NCBI GenBank assembly: GCA_963576475.1
Contig: OY754981.1
Span: forward strand, 124,001 to 188,000
Length of the DNA: 64,000 nucleotides
Origin: Molanna angustata
Lineage: Eukaryota > Arthropoda > Insecta > Trichoptera > Molannidae
Reading direction: 5' to 3'
Position numbers and translations under genes: made by a program. Of this stretch, positions 23,266-34,520 are shown in pieces (positions within the stretch are counted from its first letter, which is position 1; each line of letters starts with the position of its first letter). The notes beneath the pieces were generated by a model. The model was given only the letters and a program-made list of their open reading frames with translations. It ran no database searches and had not been told where the DNA came from.

Positions 23266-23510
23266 TGTGAGATATGTGAATGAAAGAGATAGCATGTCTG
23301 TGTGTGTATATAGTGTGTGAATAGGCACGCGGCGCGTCATTCATCGTTCCGCCGTTGATAGCTACCTCCGTGAATTGTAATAGTATTTGACCTTGAATTG
23401 TATCTTGTATATTTGACGTATTGTAATTAAAGTGTAAAAGAATAGACATCTTTTACTGCAAGTACTAAGAGTTCCACCCCAACAAATAAGTAGTGTATAG
23501 GGACACTATA
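23266..23510 (+). repeat. 3' LTR
   Basis: Identical by eye to the 5' LTR over all 245 bp. Confidence 0.95.
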
Positions 23511-23531
23511 ATATAAATAATAAATAAATAA

Positions 23532-23590
<59 letters not shown>

Positions 23591-23593
23591 ATA

Positions 23594-23648
<55 letters not shown>

Positions 23649-23650
23649 AA

Positions 23651-23681
<31 letters not shown>

Positions 23682-23930
23682 AAATAAATAAATAAATAAA
23701 TAAATGAATGAATGAATGAATAAATAAATAAATAAATACCTAAATAAATAAATTAAATTATTCATTTATAAATTAATCAATTAATTAATTAATTAAATAA
23801 ATATATAAATTAATTAATAAATGAATAAATAAATAACTTAATTAATAAATGAATAAATTAATAAATGTAAATAAATAAATAAATTAATTAATCAATAAGT
23901 AAACAAAAAATAAATAAATAAATCAAAATA
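23511..23930. repeat. (TAAA)n-rich simple repeat
   Basis: About 250 bp of nearly pure AAAT/TAAA tetranucleotides grading into ATTAATTA and AAATGAAT variants. It starts immediately at the 3' LTR edge. The long phenylalanine/isoleucine-rich minus-strand frame across it is a translation artefact. Confidence 0.97.
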
Positions 23931-24007
23931 TTTCACATCAAACGTTAATATTGTTAATAAAGCTAAAACCTACAAAAAAACAGTAGATTTTTCGATATCA
24001 CCATACC

Positions 24008-24120
24008 CTTTTGATATTTGAGTCAACAGTCCCGAGTTCGATTCTCGGTGGAGACATTTTTTTACTGTGTTTCTGTATTAATTTGTGTGACGGTCACATT
24101 CATATAAACTTACAGAATAT
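24008..24120 (+). mobile_element. tRNA-derived SINE fragment, family B-like
   Basis: CCCGAGTTCGATTCTCGGTG (B box region) followed by GAGACATTTTTTTACTGTG resembles the head of the family B SINEs at 26022 and 57312, here in plus orientation and without a recognisable A box. Confidence 0.5.
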
Positions 24121-24274
24121 GTCAACTTGTTATTGGATGCCGTCAATTAATTATTATTTAAATCAAATGTTTGCGTGAGTTAATATTTGACATAGTAGGA
24201 AAATAATAATAATAATTATACCTCTTAATAATAATGATAATGAATACTTCCTTGCTCCCTGAGCAAGTGGCGAG

Positions 24275-24442
24275 TTTATTGCTGTATGACAATTTCTTCC
24301 AACTAACCAGTGTGTCCAGCCCAGAGAAACAATATTTGCCTGAGAAATAAATTTAAATAAATTTCTCCTCTGCTGGGGATCGAACCCAGGATTCCCGCAC
24401 AGAAACCAAACGGCTTACCAACTGTGCCACGTCGGTCGGCCG
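24275..24442 (-). mobile_element. tRNA-derived SINE, family C
   Basis: On the minus strand there is a tRNA-like head (GTGGCACAGTTGGTAAGCCG, then CTGGGTTCGATCCCCAGC) and a body that includes TGGTTAGTTGGAAGAAATTG. A second copy lies at 47915-48065. It borders the truncated Helitron that begins at about 24443. Confidence 0.8.
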
Positions 24443-25030
24443 GATTTTTACTTTATTTTACTCAAAAACCATAAAAGCTAGAACGTTGAAACTTGGTATA
24501 AATATAGACAAATACAAAATCTCCAATACGTTTTTTTTTCAAATCGAAAAAAGCCGAAACATCCCAACTAGATAATTTAATTTTCTATAAAAAAATGAAC
24601 GTTTTGTGCATCTCAAACTTTTGTTAACAATTTAAATAAAAATAATTTTTGTGACGTCATCTTTTCATACAATTTGTAAGGCAGTAGATACACTATTTAC
24701 ACAATATCTCACATGTCATAATAGTTTGATACCTACTTATGTCCAAACATACATACATACCATCATGCTGTTTTCATATTCTGGGTAGGAAAAGCAGACT
24801 GACCTCCACAATATCCTATCCTGATATAAATACCTACATGTTTATATAGGAAACAAAATATCTTAAAATATTAATTTATTAATTTGTTTTAGTGTTTGTA
24901 GTTTGGTACGTATTCTTCAATTATGTATACTATCGCCATTGAGGTTATCACAAAAAACGGCGCTATAAAAATAATCCAAATTTATTATTTATTTATCTAC
25001 TGTTGGATCTCATGTGTTACATGCAACTAG
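24443..25030 (+). mobile_element. 5'-truncated Helitron
   Basis: It enters the family sequence in the CAAAAACCATAAAAGCTAGAACG block and ends with CTGTTGGATC, the hairpin and CAACTAG at 25030, then T. About 55 bp with ACGGCGCTATAAAA, a CR1-like LINE tail, is inserted near 24945-25000. The 5' half is missing at the SINE boundary. Confidence 0.8.
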
Positions 25031-25284
25031 TTTATTCAAATATAAACTATATTATTATAGGTACCTTTCTATGAATCTCCTTCGTATTCCAAGTTGTGCT
25101 TACAAAACAAAGATAGCATCAAAGATGGAAAGAGTAAACGCATACGCTTTCGACCTTCTCGCACAAAACATACCGTAGTAGAAAGTTATATAAACAACGA
25201 AACAAAAATGTCAAAACATAGGCATGAAAATTATTTTAAATGTATAGAAATTATTGTACTTTTTTGTTGAATGTTTTTAGTACC

Positions 25285-25695
25285 GCGAATGGGTGTGGAC
25301 GGAGCATTGGCGCGCGCATTCTACATTTCTCGTCCGCCATGACAGTCTTCTTCTAACCGGCGAGAGGGTAGGTTGTGTTGCCGTTCGTCGCACTGTACGT
25401 TGCACGGAGCGCTTTTGAAAATAATAAAAAAAACATAATATTGTCAAATTAAAACAAACATTTCGAAAAAAAGATCGCGCGTGTCGAACTGATTATAAAC
25501 AGTATCGAGTGTGATTATTCCGAGGACATTAGGTTCTTTACTTTTTCGGTGAAATTTAAAATAAATACCTGTACAGTTTAGTAAACTCACGTATAAAAAG
25601 CGTGCTGGTTCTTTCGCTGTGATTTTTTAATGTGAGGTTTGTTTTGAAAACATTTATACCTGCGGTTAAATAGGATATACAAGTACAAAACAACG
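25285..25695 (+). promoter_or_regulatory. Candidate host promoter and first non-coding exon
   Basis: A G+C- and CpG-rich patch (25285-25415, with GGCGCGCGCATT and GCCGTTCGTCGCAC) stands out from the A/T-rich surroundings. It is followed by TATAAAAA at 25592-25599. The segment ends in ACG/GTAAGT, a strong splice donor with the intron starting at 25696. No long frame lies here, as expected for a 5' untranslated exon. The start site could be in the CpG-rich part or about 30 bp after the TATA-like box. No downstream coding exon is identified, so the gene is unknown. Confidence 0.45.
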
Positions 25696-25697
25696 GT

Positions 25698-26020
25698 AAG
25701 TTTTAATTATATTTTGTAATTTTTATATATTATTTATATCATACTAAAAAATATTAGGGATTTCAAGTGTACCCACCCATTTATTTTGTATTTTTATTGA
25801 AGATTTATTTATCAATGTTGTGGAAAGTCAAATAAAGATTTGTGCAATTCGAATCAAAACCATATTTTTGCAAATTAAAATGTAAATTTTTGCTAAACTA
25901 GATATTCCACCTGTTTTTTTTTACTGCCGACAAATTAATTTTTTAGTCATAGGACCTCAACATATAGAAAAGGTAACTATGGTATGTTGCTATTTTTAAT
26001 TTCGTCTTTATTTATTTAAA
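25698..26020. other. No gene seen; possible intron
   Basis: A/T-rich sequence following the candidate splice donor. Confidence 0.4.
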
Positions 26021-26021
26021 T

Positions 26022-26254
26022 TGCTTCTCTGGTAACCAGGCAGGTACTATGTCAAATATTAGATACTTTAACTCGCAACTAATCACAAGTTCTCACATTC
26101 TAGAGAACTTGTGATTAGTTGCTTACTATATGTATCGTCCAATATATCCAGACTGATAACACAATTAAAAACTGTCTCCACCTGGAATCGAGCGCGAGAT
26201 ATTTCGCTCGGGAGTCAGATATCTAACCAACTGAGCCACGAAGGCCAACATGTG
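26022..26254 (-). mobile_element. tRNA-derived SINE, family B
   Basis: On the minus strand there is an A box in GTGGCTCAGTTGGTTAG, a B box in CGCTCGATTCCAGG and GGTGGAGACAGTTTTTAATTG, then a body ending near TACCTGCCTGGTTACC. A second copy lies at 57312-57512. This copy carries an extra inverted duplication (26075-26122). Confidence 0.85.
26075..26122. repeat. Perfect 20-bp hairpin inside SINE
   Basis: GCAACTAATCACAAGTTCTC (26075-26094) and its exact reverse complement (26103-26122) are separated by 8 bases. The family B copy at 57312 has only one arm-like segment, so the second arm arose here. Confidence 0.9.
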
Positions 26255-28934
26255 AAACATTATCATAGCAGAATGTATAGGTAACGCAATAAAAGTATAA
26301 TTTGAATTGTTTTAAAAAAATAATCACCTTTTGGATCTATCAAGACTAATTCTTTATTTTTATTGGATATTGTAATCACAATAAAAAAAAACTTTCAGAT
26401 ATTTTTGACATTTTAAAGGAATGATCAACCCCTTGGAACCATCTGCATTAATTAATTGAGTTCGACCTAAAATTTCACAAGATTATAATGGAAAGAGACG
26501 TTAATCATAAAAAGTCCAGTTATTATATCCCAAATAGTATTTAATCGACGACATAAATAATATTGAGTTATTTTTAAAATCAACAAAGTCAGAATTAAAA
26601 CATTGATTTGCGGGACTCACAAAGGTGCTTAGTGAACGTTGCGCAAGCACATAAATTGATCACGAAGAAGCATAGGTCGTTACTCCTGTGGAAAAATATT
26701 TTCTACTTTCGTTTCTGTTGAGGTATAATTAGTTAATTAAGAATTTTCCCATTGACAAAATCATAAAATCAGATTTATATACATGAGACGTCAAACAATG
26801 AAAACTATTCTACCTAATTTATATGTGAATTTTCCACATTAGCGGATACCCACAATATTATAATAGGTACAATACATTTTATCCAAAAGTTGCTTTAAAT
26901 ATCTATATTTCTGCCGATTACAATTTAGTTGTTAGGTATTTCAAAGTTTCTGTGAATTTTGTCTATTATTTTTAAATCTTAAACTTATCTCTTGTTACTT
27001 CCTGTAATTACCGACTTAATAATATTGTTGTAAAACATGTTATACATATACCTAGGTATATGAGCAACACTTTGTCACGTTCCATAGTAATCGTGAGATT
27101 AGAAGTGTTTTGAGAAGGAATACAATAATCTTTCTAAATACATACATGCCTATATCTTGGAAACATGTCTTTACTTGTTTTATTTACCTATTTTTTTTAT
27201 TATTTTTCCTTTAAATATCAAGTCACCGTAACCGTATGTTTCTCTTATAATTGAATATAGAATTAAAAATTTCAAATTACAAATTTATATTCTAGCATCT
27301 ATCTATCGCTTCTTGATTCACTGGTTAGTTTAAAGAAATAAACATCTCTCAGTACGTTGGGTGGACATGACCTTTGATAAATAAAATAAATCACCATGAC
27401 CAAACCAAGAATTACCTATTTTATAATTTATTTTGCATTCGTCACGTTTTATTGTTTGAAGCCTGTCTTTTTTGAGGTTCTCTTTAAAATTAGGAAATCT
27501 TTCAGCATTTTTATAAGCCTCACAGCTTGAACGATTTCACTTTTAATTTTTCTATAAAACATGGTTGTTTGTGTTTCAGATAAATATAGGAAACAAGTCT
27601 TATGTCCCCAAATATACTATCTATAGTGTTGTTTTTGGTTGCGTTATATATCTGTTGTTGTAATTGACATTGTCTGTAATTAACAGTACATGTTTCTGTT
27701 TTTAGAAATCAAATAACTACGTAAAATCACAACTCTATTGTTTTACAAATACATACCGGTTCCAACATTTTAATGTAATTTTACAAGTCTAATCCAACCA
27801 AAAAGATGATCCTCGAAGTCGTTCGTTTGTCAAAATCTTGTACTTCGTTTGTCCATAAAACATTTCCTGCAAGTCTTACTGTACTTTGGGAATAACTTGC
27901 TCTAGTGGAATAGTTTAAATCCTCCACTGAATACAGGTTCTGGATAAAAACGTGTCTATTCGATTTATTTAACTGGATTGATATAAATTATTGTCTGGAT
28001 TTGGGCATAATTTGAACCCAAGAATATTATCAATGCTCATTTGATAATTATCATACATATTATGTCAATAGATTCAGCGACATTTATCAAAATTCTAGAT
28101 TTTTAGACCTCATGACCTTTTGTAATTATTGCTCATCTAATTTTGCATGATAATGAATAAATTTAAAAGTTCCAATCAATGTATTGAATATAAATTTCAA
28201 CCAATGAACCTAGATTTTTTTAGCTTATGGCATTCCACCCAATTATTAGGATGATTTCTGCCAGTATAAAAACGTTATTAAATTATTTCGAGACTTGAGG
28301 TTATTGCATTATAGATTGAATCCATTAAGGCGAAGAAATTTTGTAATGTTTAAATAAATATGCAAGGAAAAAAATGACAGAAGATGTGACATATTGATTG
28401 GTAGTGGATTATTAAGTCTCGATATATGATTATTATGACTTTACTGAACACTTTTTTCTATCGAATCTAGAATATTAGAGGACATCAGGATTTACATAAT
28501 AGATCAGATTTACCAAGCTCTCGAAATATTTTAATTTAAGCAAATGTTGGACAAATGTTATTAATCTGTTTAGTATATTCTGTGATTACTTAAGTAGCAA
28601 ACTTAATACAAATAGCTTCTCCTAATTGTTGTTTTGTCTGTTGCTTTTCCAATGACCTGGCGAAGGTGATTCAGTGTTGAATCACGATCAATTGTGTCAG
28701 AAGCTATTCCTGGTTCGTCTCTACATCCTACACATGCTGTTGATGCTGACTTCTATATGTTCATTGCAATATCTTCGGCTGTAATATTGTCTAATTTTAG
28801 TTTTCTTCATCACTTGATCCCGGTGTCTATTTGCTTCGTACTTATTAATGCGTAGTCAGCACTTAACATTGTTTCAAATTGATATCTCGAGTTGAATACA
28901 ATATTGCTCTAATATCGTTTTTCGGCTAATTGGA
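26255..28934. other. No gene seen; one repeat fragment
   Basis: Unique-looking A/T-rich sequence, apart from a fragment at 26632-26740 related to the dispersed repeat at 700-860. If the promoter at 25.3 kb is real this is intron. Confidence 0.45.
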
Positions 28935-29272
28935 TAATAATAATAATAAGTAATTTATACTTATAGCGCCGTTTAATGTTTTAAAATCATTTCAAAGGCG
29001 CTGATAGCTCAATTCTGTAATACTCTGCGAAAACAAGTTGTTTTTAGTTTTTTTAGAAAAGGTGTGCAACAGGGACATCAGGAGGTAGTTTATTAAAGTA
29101 AGCCGCTTTGTTGGCTCTGTCCACCTCCTTCAAGGAGTTGGTACTCTGTGATGTGCATCCCAGAGAGTTATTTTCTTTAACATAGTTCTTGTATGTAATT
29201 CGGTGCTAAATCATTCAAAGCATTAAACACTATCATACAGATTTTGTAGTCAATTCGTTCTGGACACGGATA
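28935..29272 (-). pseudogene. CR1-like LINE 3' end relic
   Basis: An (ATA)n tail and TATAGCGCCGTTTAATG at the left are followed by AAAGGCGCTGATAG, AAGTAAGCCGCTTTGTTGG, AGTTCTTGTATGTAATTCGG and GCTAAATCATTCAAAGC, collinear with the copy at 15985. The coding frame is broken. Confidence 0.7.
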
Positions 29273-30007
29273 AGTGTTTTTATTAACAATATTAGTAGGT
29301 AAGTATAGAGTTTTAATACGGACTAATATCTCAATATGGAGTTATTTCATATATTTTGGAAAGTTTTCGCATTTACATTAGTGTACATTTTACATTCAAG
29401 AGTATTATGTATAATGTATACATATAATGAACTATGAAAGAGACAGAGTCGACATAATAAAGCAATAAAAAATACTAAAATTTCTGTAGGTAATCTGTAC
29501 AGATCTAGTGCTAGGATATGCTGTAGGTAATTTCCTATATTAAGGCATTGATCCAATTTCATTAAGCTTCCCTGATATGGATGGCGATGTATTGAACATA
29601 ATGCACAGCTGAATTAGTAACTAAGTAGTAGAACCTCTTGCATGTTATCTTTTATCTATGTAGACTGTAAATACCAAATTACCATCCGGCATGATAATCC
29701 TAACGACTCAGCCACCGTCACGTTCTATATAATATCATGCAGCTGATACTCTACCTACTCCACTGAATCTTCTTTCTATAATTTATTGGATGAATGAAAG
29801 TGATACATCATTCCAGTCTGATGTTTGATATTTGATATTCTACCTAAGATATAATTTCTTATTAACATTACGTGTGTCAGTAACGTGTGTTTATAAACAG
29901 TAAATAGTTATCAAGTTGTTAAAATATTCCATGTACCTAGGTGTCTATTAATTTTTGCGTTTTGTCTACATCTTGTTCTTTAAATGTCAACAAATCCTTG
30001 ACCTATT
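29273..30007. other. No gene seen
   Basis: A/T-rich sequence. The words TTACCATCCGGCATGATAATCC and GACTCAGCCACCG near 29680-29715 may be a decayed SINE head but are too degraded to call. Confidence 0.4.
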
Positions 30008-30180
30008 ATCAAAAGACGCGCTTTCAATCCGCGTAAAAATTATAAATTCACGCAGACAAAGCTCTTCTTGCTTATGCTAATCTATTGATTTTAGTTGCCT
30101 CTAAAATCAATAAATTAGCAAGGAGAGCTTTGTCTGCATGAATTCATAATTTTACGCGGATTGAAAGTGCGTCTTTTGAT
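30008..30180. mobile_element. Foldback element (173 bp)
   Basis: Almost the whole segment is an inverted repeat: ATCAAAAGACGCGCTTTCAA at the left matches TTGAAAGTGCGTCTTTTGAT at the right, and pairing continues to CTATTGATTTTAG/CTAAAATCAATA around a 6-base centre. The arms have a few mismatches and small indels. No clear target duplication. Probably a MITE. Confidence 0.8.
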
Positions 30181-31846
30181 CTGTGCCTTTGGTTCTTTGG
30201 CCCGTCGGATCTCTCAATTCTCTGGATCAATTCTTCCCACGACCAGTGCAGTCGACTATGTCTAAGTAGTAGGCTACAGCAAAATTAATATAATATTATA
30301 CTTATGTTCTAATTCATTGTCTCAAGATTTTGTATTGGAAGATTTCGTCATTAATTTTGAATGATATAAAAAAAACCCTTGATGACAAAGAATTCACTTT
30401 AATTGATCTGCAGTTTCTCAAAATCTATGCGACATATGCTTACAGAGTCATATTATAATTTACAGAATTTCTCTCGAAAGTCTCGTTTTAAATTCACTTT
30501 GAAAATTAATTATCGGTGTTTCATTAGAAGTCCAGTGCTTTGGAATAAGTATTATTTTCATAGCTATTAAACTATGTACTTACTTCGTATAACTGTGGAT
30601 CAAATATTGTGATCCTCGGTCTACATTTTGTCGTAGTAATATTTCAGTTTATCGACTTGGTCTCGTAGTACTTTCTAATAATCAATAATAATATCGAAAT
30701 ATCACTCTGTGGTGCTTTCCAATTTTCCTACAAATTGTTGCTGTTTCATCCGTCTGCAGCGTGAAGGTCGCGAGATCATGTCTCAGTTGACACAAGACAT
30801 ATTATCGATCACGTCTCCTTAGTCTCTCAACATGACAACGTTGTCTTTTTGTATCACATGCAACAATAACCATGTCAGTATAATATGAAACTTATACGCG
30901 ACCTTCCATGCAATGTAGTATTGCGCTGTTGCAAATTAATCGTTCCATTGTGATTATTGCTGAAATCAATGTTGGTTCGATCGTAACTAGAACCAGGCAT
31001 AAATACTTATAATAGTTTTCATAATGTGTATCGATAATAATTATCAAAAGCATGTTTTACTGGTACGCCTTAACAAATTTATTTTCTGCAGTAGGTACCT
31101 AGTTGTTAATGTTAAAATATGATTGATAAATGTGAATGCACTATGTACCTGCTTGCCTTGTTTACCCATCCATGTTTCTTTGCAGTTTACTGTCTCATCG
31201 CTGTACATAAATCTGTCTTCCTGTGAACACCAAAGGTCATCGTCGTTGTAGATCGTAAAATAACATACAGTACTTACATTCAAGTATTAATATTGCTACC
31301 GGTCTTTGTATTATCTCTCTTTATTTGTTTAAAGTCTATTTTACCTACAAATGTGCCAACCGTGTGATCTATTCGAGCACCACATACATACATAACATTA
31401 CTAACGTCCGTTCGCAAAAGTGAAGCAGTAAATTTCAAACTCAAACCTAACATCTGTTAATATATTATATTCAATAGATAATGGCGTTTTATGAAGGAAA
31501 GTCGCGTTGTTCCATTGGTGTGACCGAATAAAATGTTCCTCAGAATTAATAAATTAATTATGTAAGTACATAGGATTTATTAAACAAAATTAACCTAAAT
31601 AATTTTCTCATTTTTATTAGGTATATTAGTTAAAATATGCCACAAGGAAATAGCTGCTACGTATAAAGAAATTATTTATTTGGTAGAATTTTATTATAAT
31701 TTATTAAATTAAGTCTCGATATTGTCCTTTTATTTTTCTCCGCAACCATTTATCAACTGATGGATATAATATCTCTCTTTAGAGTGTCTTATATTCTCTT
31801 AGTAAACCGAGATAGACGTCGAAGAATTTAATAAAAATGTAGAATC
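30181..31846. other. No gene seen
   Basis: A/T-rich sequence. The minus-strand frame at 31044-31283 has no recognised motif. Confidence 0.45.
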
Positions 31847-32436
31847 TTATATCTATAATAAAAAGTAAAGACTTTTTGATTCTACATTAATTTAATTGAG
31901 CGCGATAGGCCTATTTCGCCTTGTTAGGGCATTAACTAGCTTATGACTATTTTGACAAATTTTATTTATATTTATAGATTAATTATGTAGGAGGAGCTTA
32001 CAGGTTCTTGTGATTGGTCATTTAAAACTATTGATATTATACAATGCAAAAAAGAAATAAATTTACTTTACTCTGGTTGGTTGAGACTATTTATTTTTTG
32101 ACCAATCCCTCCGAAAACCCAGCCATTACCATAAATCAATTCATTATATTCAATTTCACTAATTATTTAAATAGGGATTGGTCAAAAAATAAATAGTCTC
32201 AACCAACCAGAGTAAAGTAAATTTATTTCTTTTTTGCATTGTATAATATCAATAGTTTTAAATGACCAATCACAAGAACCTGTAAGCTCCTCCTACATAA
32301 TTAATCTATAAATATAAGTAAAATTTGTCAAAATAGTCATAAGCTAGTCAATGCCCTAACAAGGCGAAACAGGCCTATCGCGCTCAATTAAATTAATGTA
32401 GAATCAAAAAGTCTTTACTTTTTATTATAGATATAA
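31847..32436. mobile_element. 590-bp foldback element with 264-bp arms
   Basis: The left arm (31847-32110) and right arm (32173-32436) have exactly equal length and are inverted copies of each other with only a few substitutions, around a 62-bp centre. Landmarks are GAGCGCGATAGGCCTATTTC against its inverse and CTCTGGTTGGTTGAGACTAT against its inverse. The interior does not code. No clean target duplication is visible. The 11-mer AATGTAGAATC or its inverse occurs just outside and inside both ends. Confidence 0.9.
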
Positions 32437-32830
32437 CATATAATGGAATTCTACCAAATAAAAACTTCATCGATAATTAATGTAGAATCTCTTAACACGT
32501 GTTATTGATTTATTAATTTTTCAGAATTATTGTATTTTAGGACATAACTGTAAGCCTTGGGGATGCTCGAACATTGAATGATATTTTAAAAACGGCATAA
32601 AAAGTAGTGAACTGTATTTAAACTTTATTTGTTGTGTAGTTTGCGTGTCAAAAATAGTTGGCGAAATTCCTAGTTTTTTTACTCCCTTTTCTTCAACTTC
32701 ACATGGCTGTCTGTACTACATTTTTGCTGCAATCGATTTTAACAAACTTCTCGACCATGTAGAGCTCTGAAACTTTCAGAATGTGTGTATTATTATTTTA
32801 TTTGTATATTGACCATGCATGTTTAACCAG
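32437..32830. other. No gene seen
   Basis: A/T-rich sequence with a further AATGTAGAATC at about 32479. Confidence 0.5.
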
Positions 32831-33011
32831 GGGGGCAAGTCTGGTCCAACCGGTGAAATCAAAACCCTCACGATTACCCATATCATGGATATAATTATTA
32901 TATGAATTTCTATAATATCTTTAGATGTCATAGAACTACATATGATAATTATATCCATGATATGGATAATCACGAGGGTTTTGATTTCGCCGGTTGGACC
33001 AGACTTACCCC
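32831..33011. mobile_element. Foldback element (181 bp)
   Basis: GGGGGCAAGTCTGGTCCAAC at the left pairs with GTTGGACCAGACTTACCCC at the right, and pairing continues inward through AAATCAAAACCCTC and CATATCATGGATATAATTAT. About 70-bp arms surround a centre of about 35 bp. No target duplication is recognised. Likely a MITE. Confidence 0.8.
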
Positions 33012-33231
33012 ACAGGTTCCAGCTATGCGTTTTCGACTGTTCGTTCATTTTTTTTTACAATATTCTACTGTTTTTAGGTACCTACATGTATTCCATGTAA
33101 AATAATAAGTAGTTAAAATTATAATAAAATACGTAACTACATTTCTAAACATGATTTAACTGTGAACTAAATTTAAATTAAGGAAAATGTATTAATTGAG
33201 TAATTTAATAAATGCTAGTGAAAAATAAATT

Positions 33232-33530
33232 ATTCTTCTTCCCTCCACTGCTGGAGATAGGCCTCTTCCATTTCCTTCCATCTTTGTTTGTTTGATACCA
33301 TCTGCATCCATTTTCTCACCGCCGTCCTGACAATATCATCGGTCCATCTTTTTTGGTGCCTGACGATGCCTCTTCTATTTGCCCATGGTCTCCATTTAAG
33401 AATTTTTGTGGCCCAGCGCTCACCAACTTGTCTTGCGACATGCCCTGCCCATTGCCATTAGAGCTTCGCAATGCGATCCATGACGTCCATTGCTCGGGTC
33501 CGATGCCTTATTTCTTAATTTCGGTTTCTA
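33232..33530 (-). pseudogene. RTE-like LINE ORF2 C-terminal relic
   Basis: The minus-strand translation has WQWAGHVARQVGERW, then HQKRWTDDIVRTAVRKW, close to the fragment at 2705-2945 and typical of RTE-like ORF2 ends. A short TTCTTC run at the left edge is the remnant of a GAA tail. The frame is broken upstream. Confidence 0.75.
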
Positions 33531-33638
33531 TTTATTAGACTTCGAGTATGGACCTTTCCATGGATCGCTGTGTGCATTTCATTCTTTCATTTCTTCTTTT
33601 GGTGAGAGTCATTGTCTATAATTCATATGTCAATGGGT

Positions 33639-33815
33639 CGATGGCAGAGCGGTTAGCGCATTGGGTTAGTAATCCAGTGGTCGCGAGTTCGAATCCTACC
33701 TCGACCGATTTCGTTCACCTATAGCACAAGCATTTTATACTTATTTTAGGGAACGTAGGAAGATGTATATGTACTTGTTTAACAAGGACATATTCATTTT
33801 TTTATAAAAAAAAAA
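33639..33815 (+). mobile_element. tRNA-derived SINE, family A
   Basis: Begins TGGGTCGATGGCAGAGCGG (A box) with GCGAGTTCGAATCC (B box), passes through CTATAGCACAAGCATT and GGAACGTAGGAAGATG, and ends GGACATATTCATTTTTTTAT plus an A run. Best preserved copy of this family in the window. ATGTCA near both ends may be a short target duplication. Confidence 0.88.
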
Positions 33816-34255
33816 ATGTCATCACCTGCAATATGCACATTATCGATCACAAATTTAATATGTGACGAAAACTTTAAAAAGGGTATCTTCATTTTTTTTA
33901 TTTACTTCTTTAATATCAACACTTTTGTGGTTGGTGTGAAGGAGGTTGTTAGTTGGAATATATTTAACGTACACATCGATTATAGGTACTTTAGAGTCTA
34001 TTTCATAACATTTTGTTATGTATTATTAAAAATGTTTAATTTATTAGACATGTTTTATTTTTATATTTCAAATATTTACTAATATATAAATACATTGGTG
34101 CAATAACAAATTAATAGCGTGTCAATTGTTTTCATGTTTAGTTCTCATTGTTATAAGAAATTCATGTGAACTATCAATTGATATATTATTATAATATGGA
34201 TTGTACATTTCACAACCATAATATCATTCCTCTGGTAGGTGAATTTTTATTATTT
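33816..34255. other. No gene seen
   Basis: The 88-codon frame at 33816-34082 is phenylalanine-rich, starts at the SINE tail and has no recognised motif. Confidence 0.45.
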
Positions 34256-34259
34256 TGAA

Positions 34260-34520
34260 ATAGTCTGTAACGTTCGTAATGGAGTAAGCGTAGAGTGTCA
34301 TACACTTCTATAGTCATAGCTTCCTTTACATTCTCGCATCGTCTCATACATGCTCGTCGGTCGTTAAAGCATCTTATGTTCCCTTCTTTCAGAATGTCAC
34401 TAACATGTCGTGCTCTTATAAGGCGACTTCTGATGTTCACTACATCGTCACTCATCTTTCGATCAACCGTTCATTCTTTAAACATGCCTAAACCATCTTA
34501 GGGAATTTACTTTCATTTAC
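34260..34520 (-). pseudogene. LINE ORF2 C-terminal relic
   Basis: The minus strand encodes RWFRHV, a stop and RMN, then after a shift RLIRARHVSDILKEGNIR and NDRRACMRRCENVKEA. RWFGHV.RM followed by an arginine-rich NRRACM segment is a familiar pattern at the end of insect LINE ORF2 relics. At least one stop is present. Clade not determined. Confidence 0.5.

Larger units (their letters stand above)
20010..23510 (+). mobile_element. Ty3/gypsy-like LTR retrotransposon lacking RT
   Basis: Two 245-bp LTRs, identical by eye, flank a leader, one long Gag-protease-integrase frame and a short 3' region. The whole element is only 3501 bp, whereas autonomous members of this group are usually 5 kb or more. 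ATATA lies on both sides (20005-20009 and 23511-23515), a possible 5-bp target duplication in low-complexity sequence. No env-like frame is present between the integrase and the 3' LTR. The identical LTRs point to a very recent insertion. Confidence 0.93.

Noticed and set aside
23427..23765. 112-codon Phe/Leu/Ile-rich minus-strand frame
   Set aside because: Translation of the (TAAA)n repeat.
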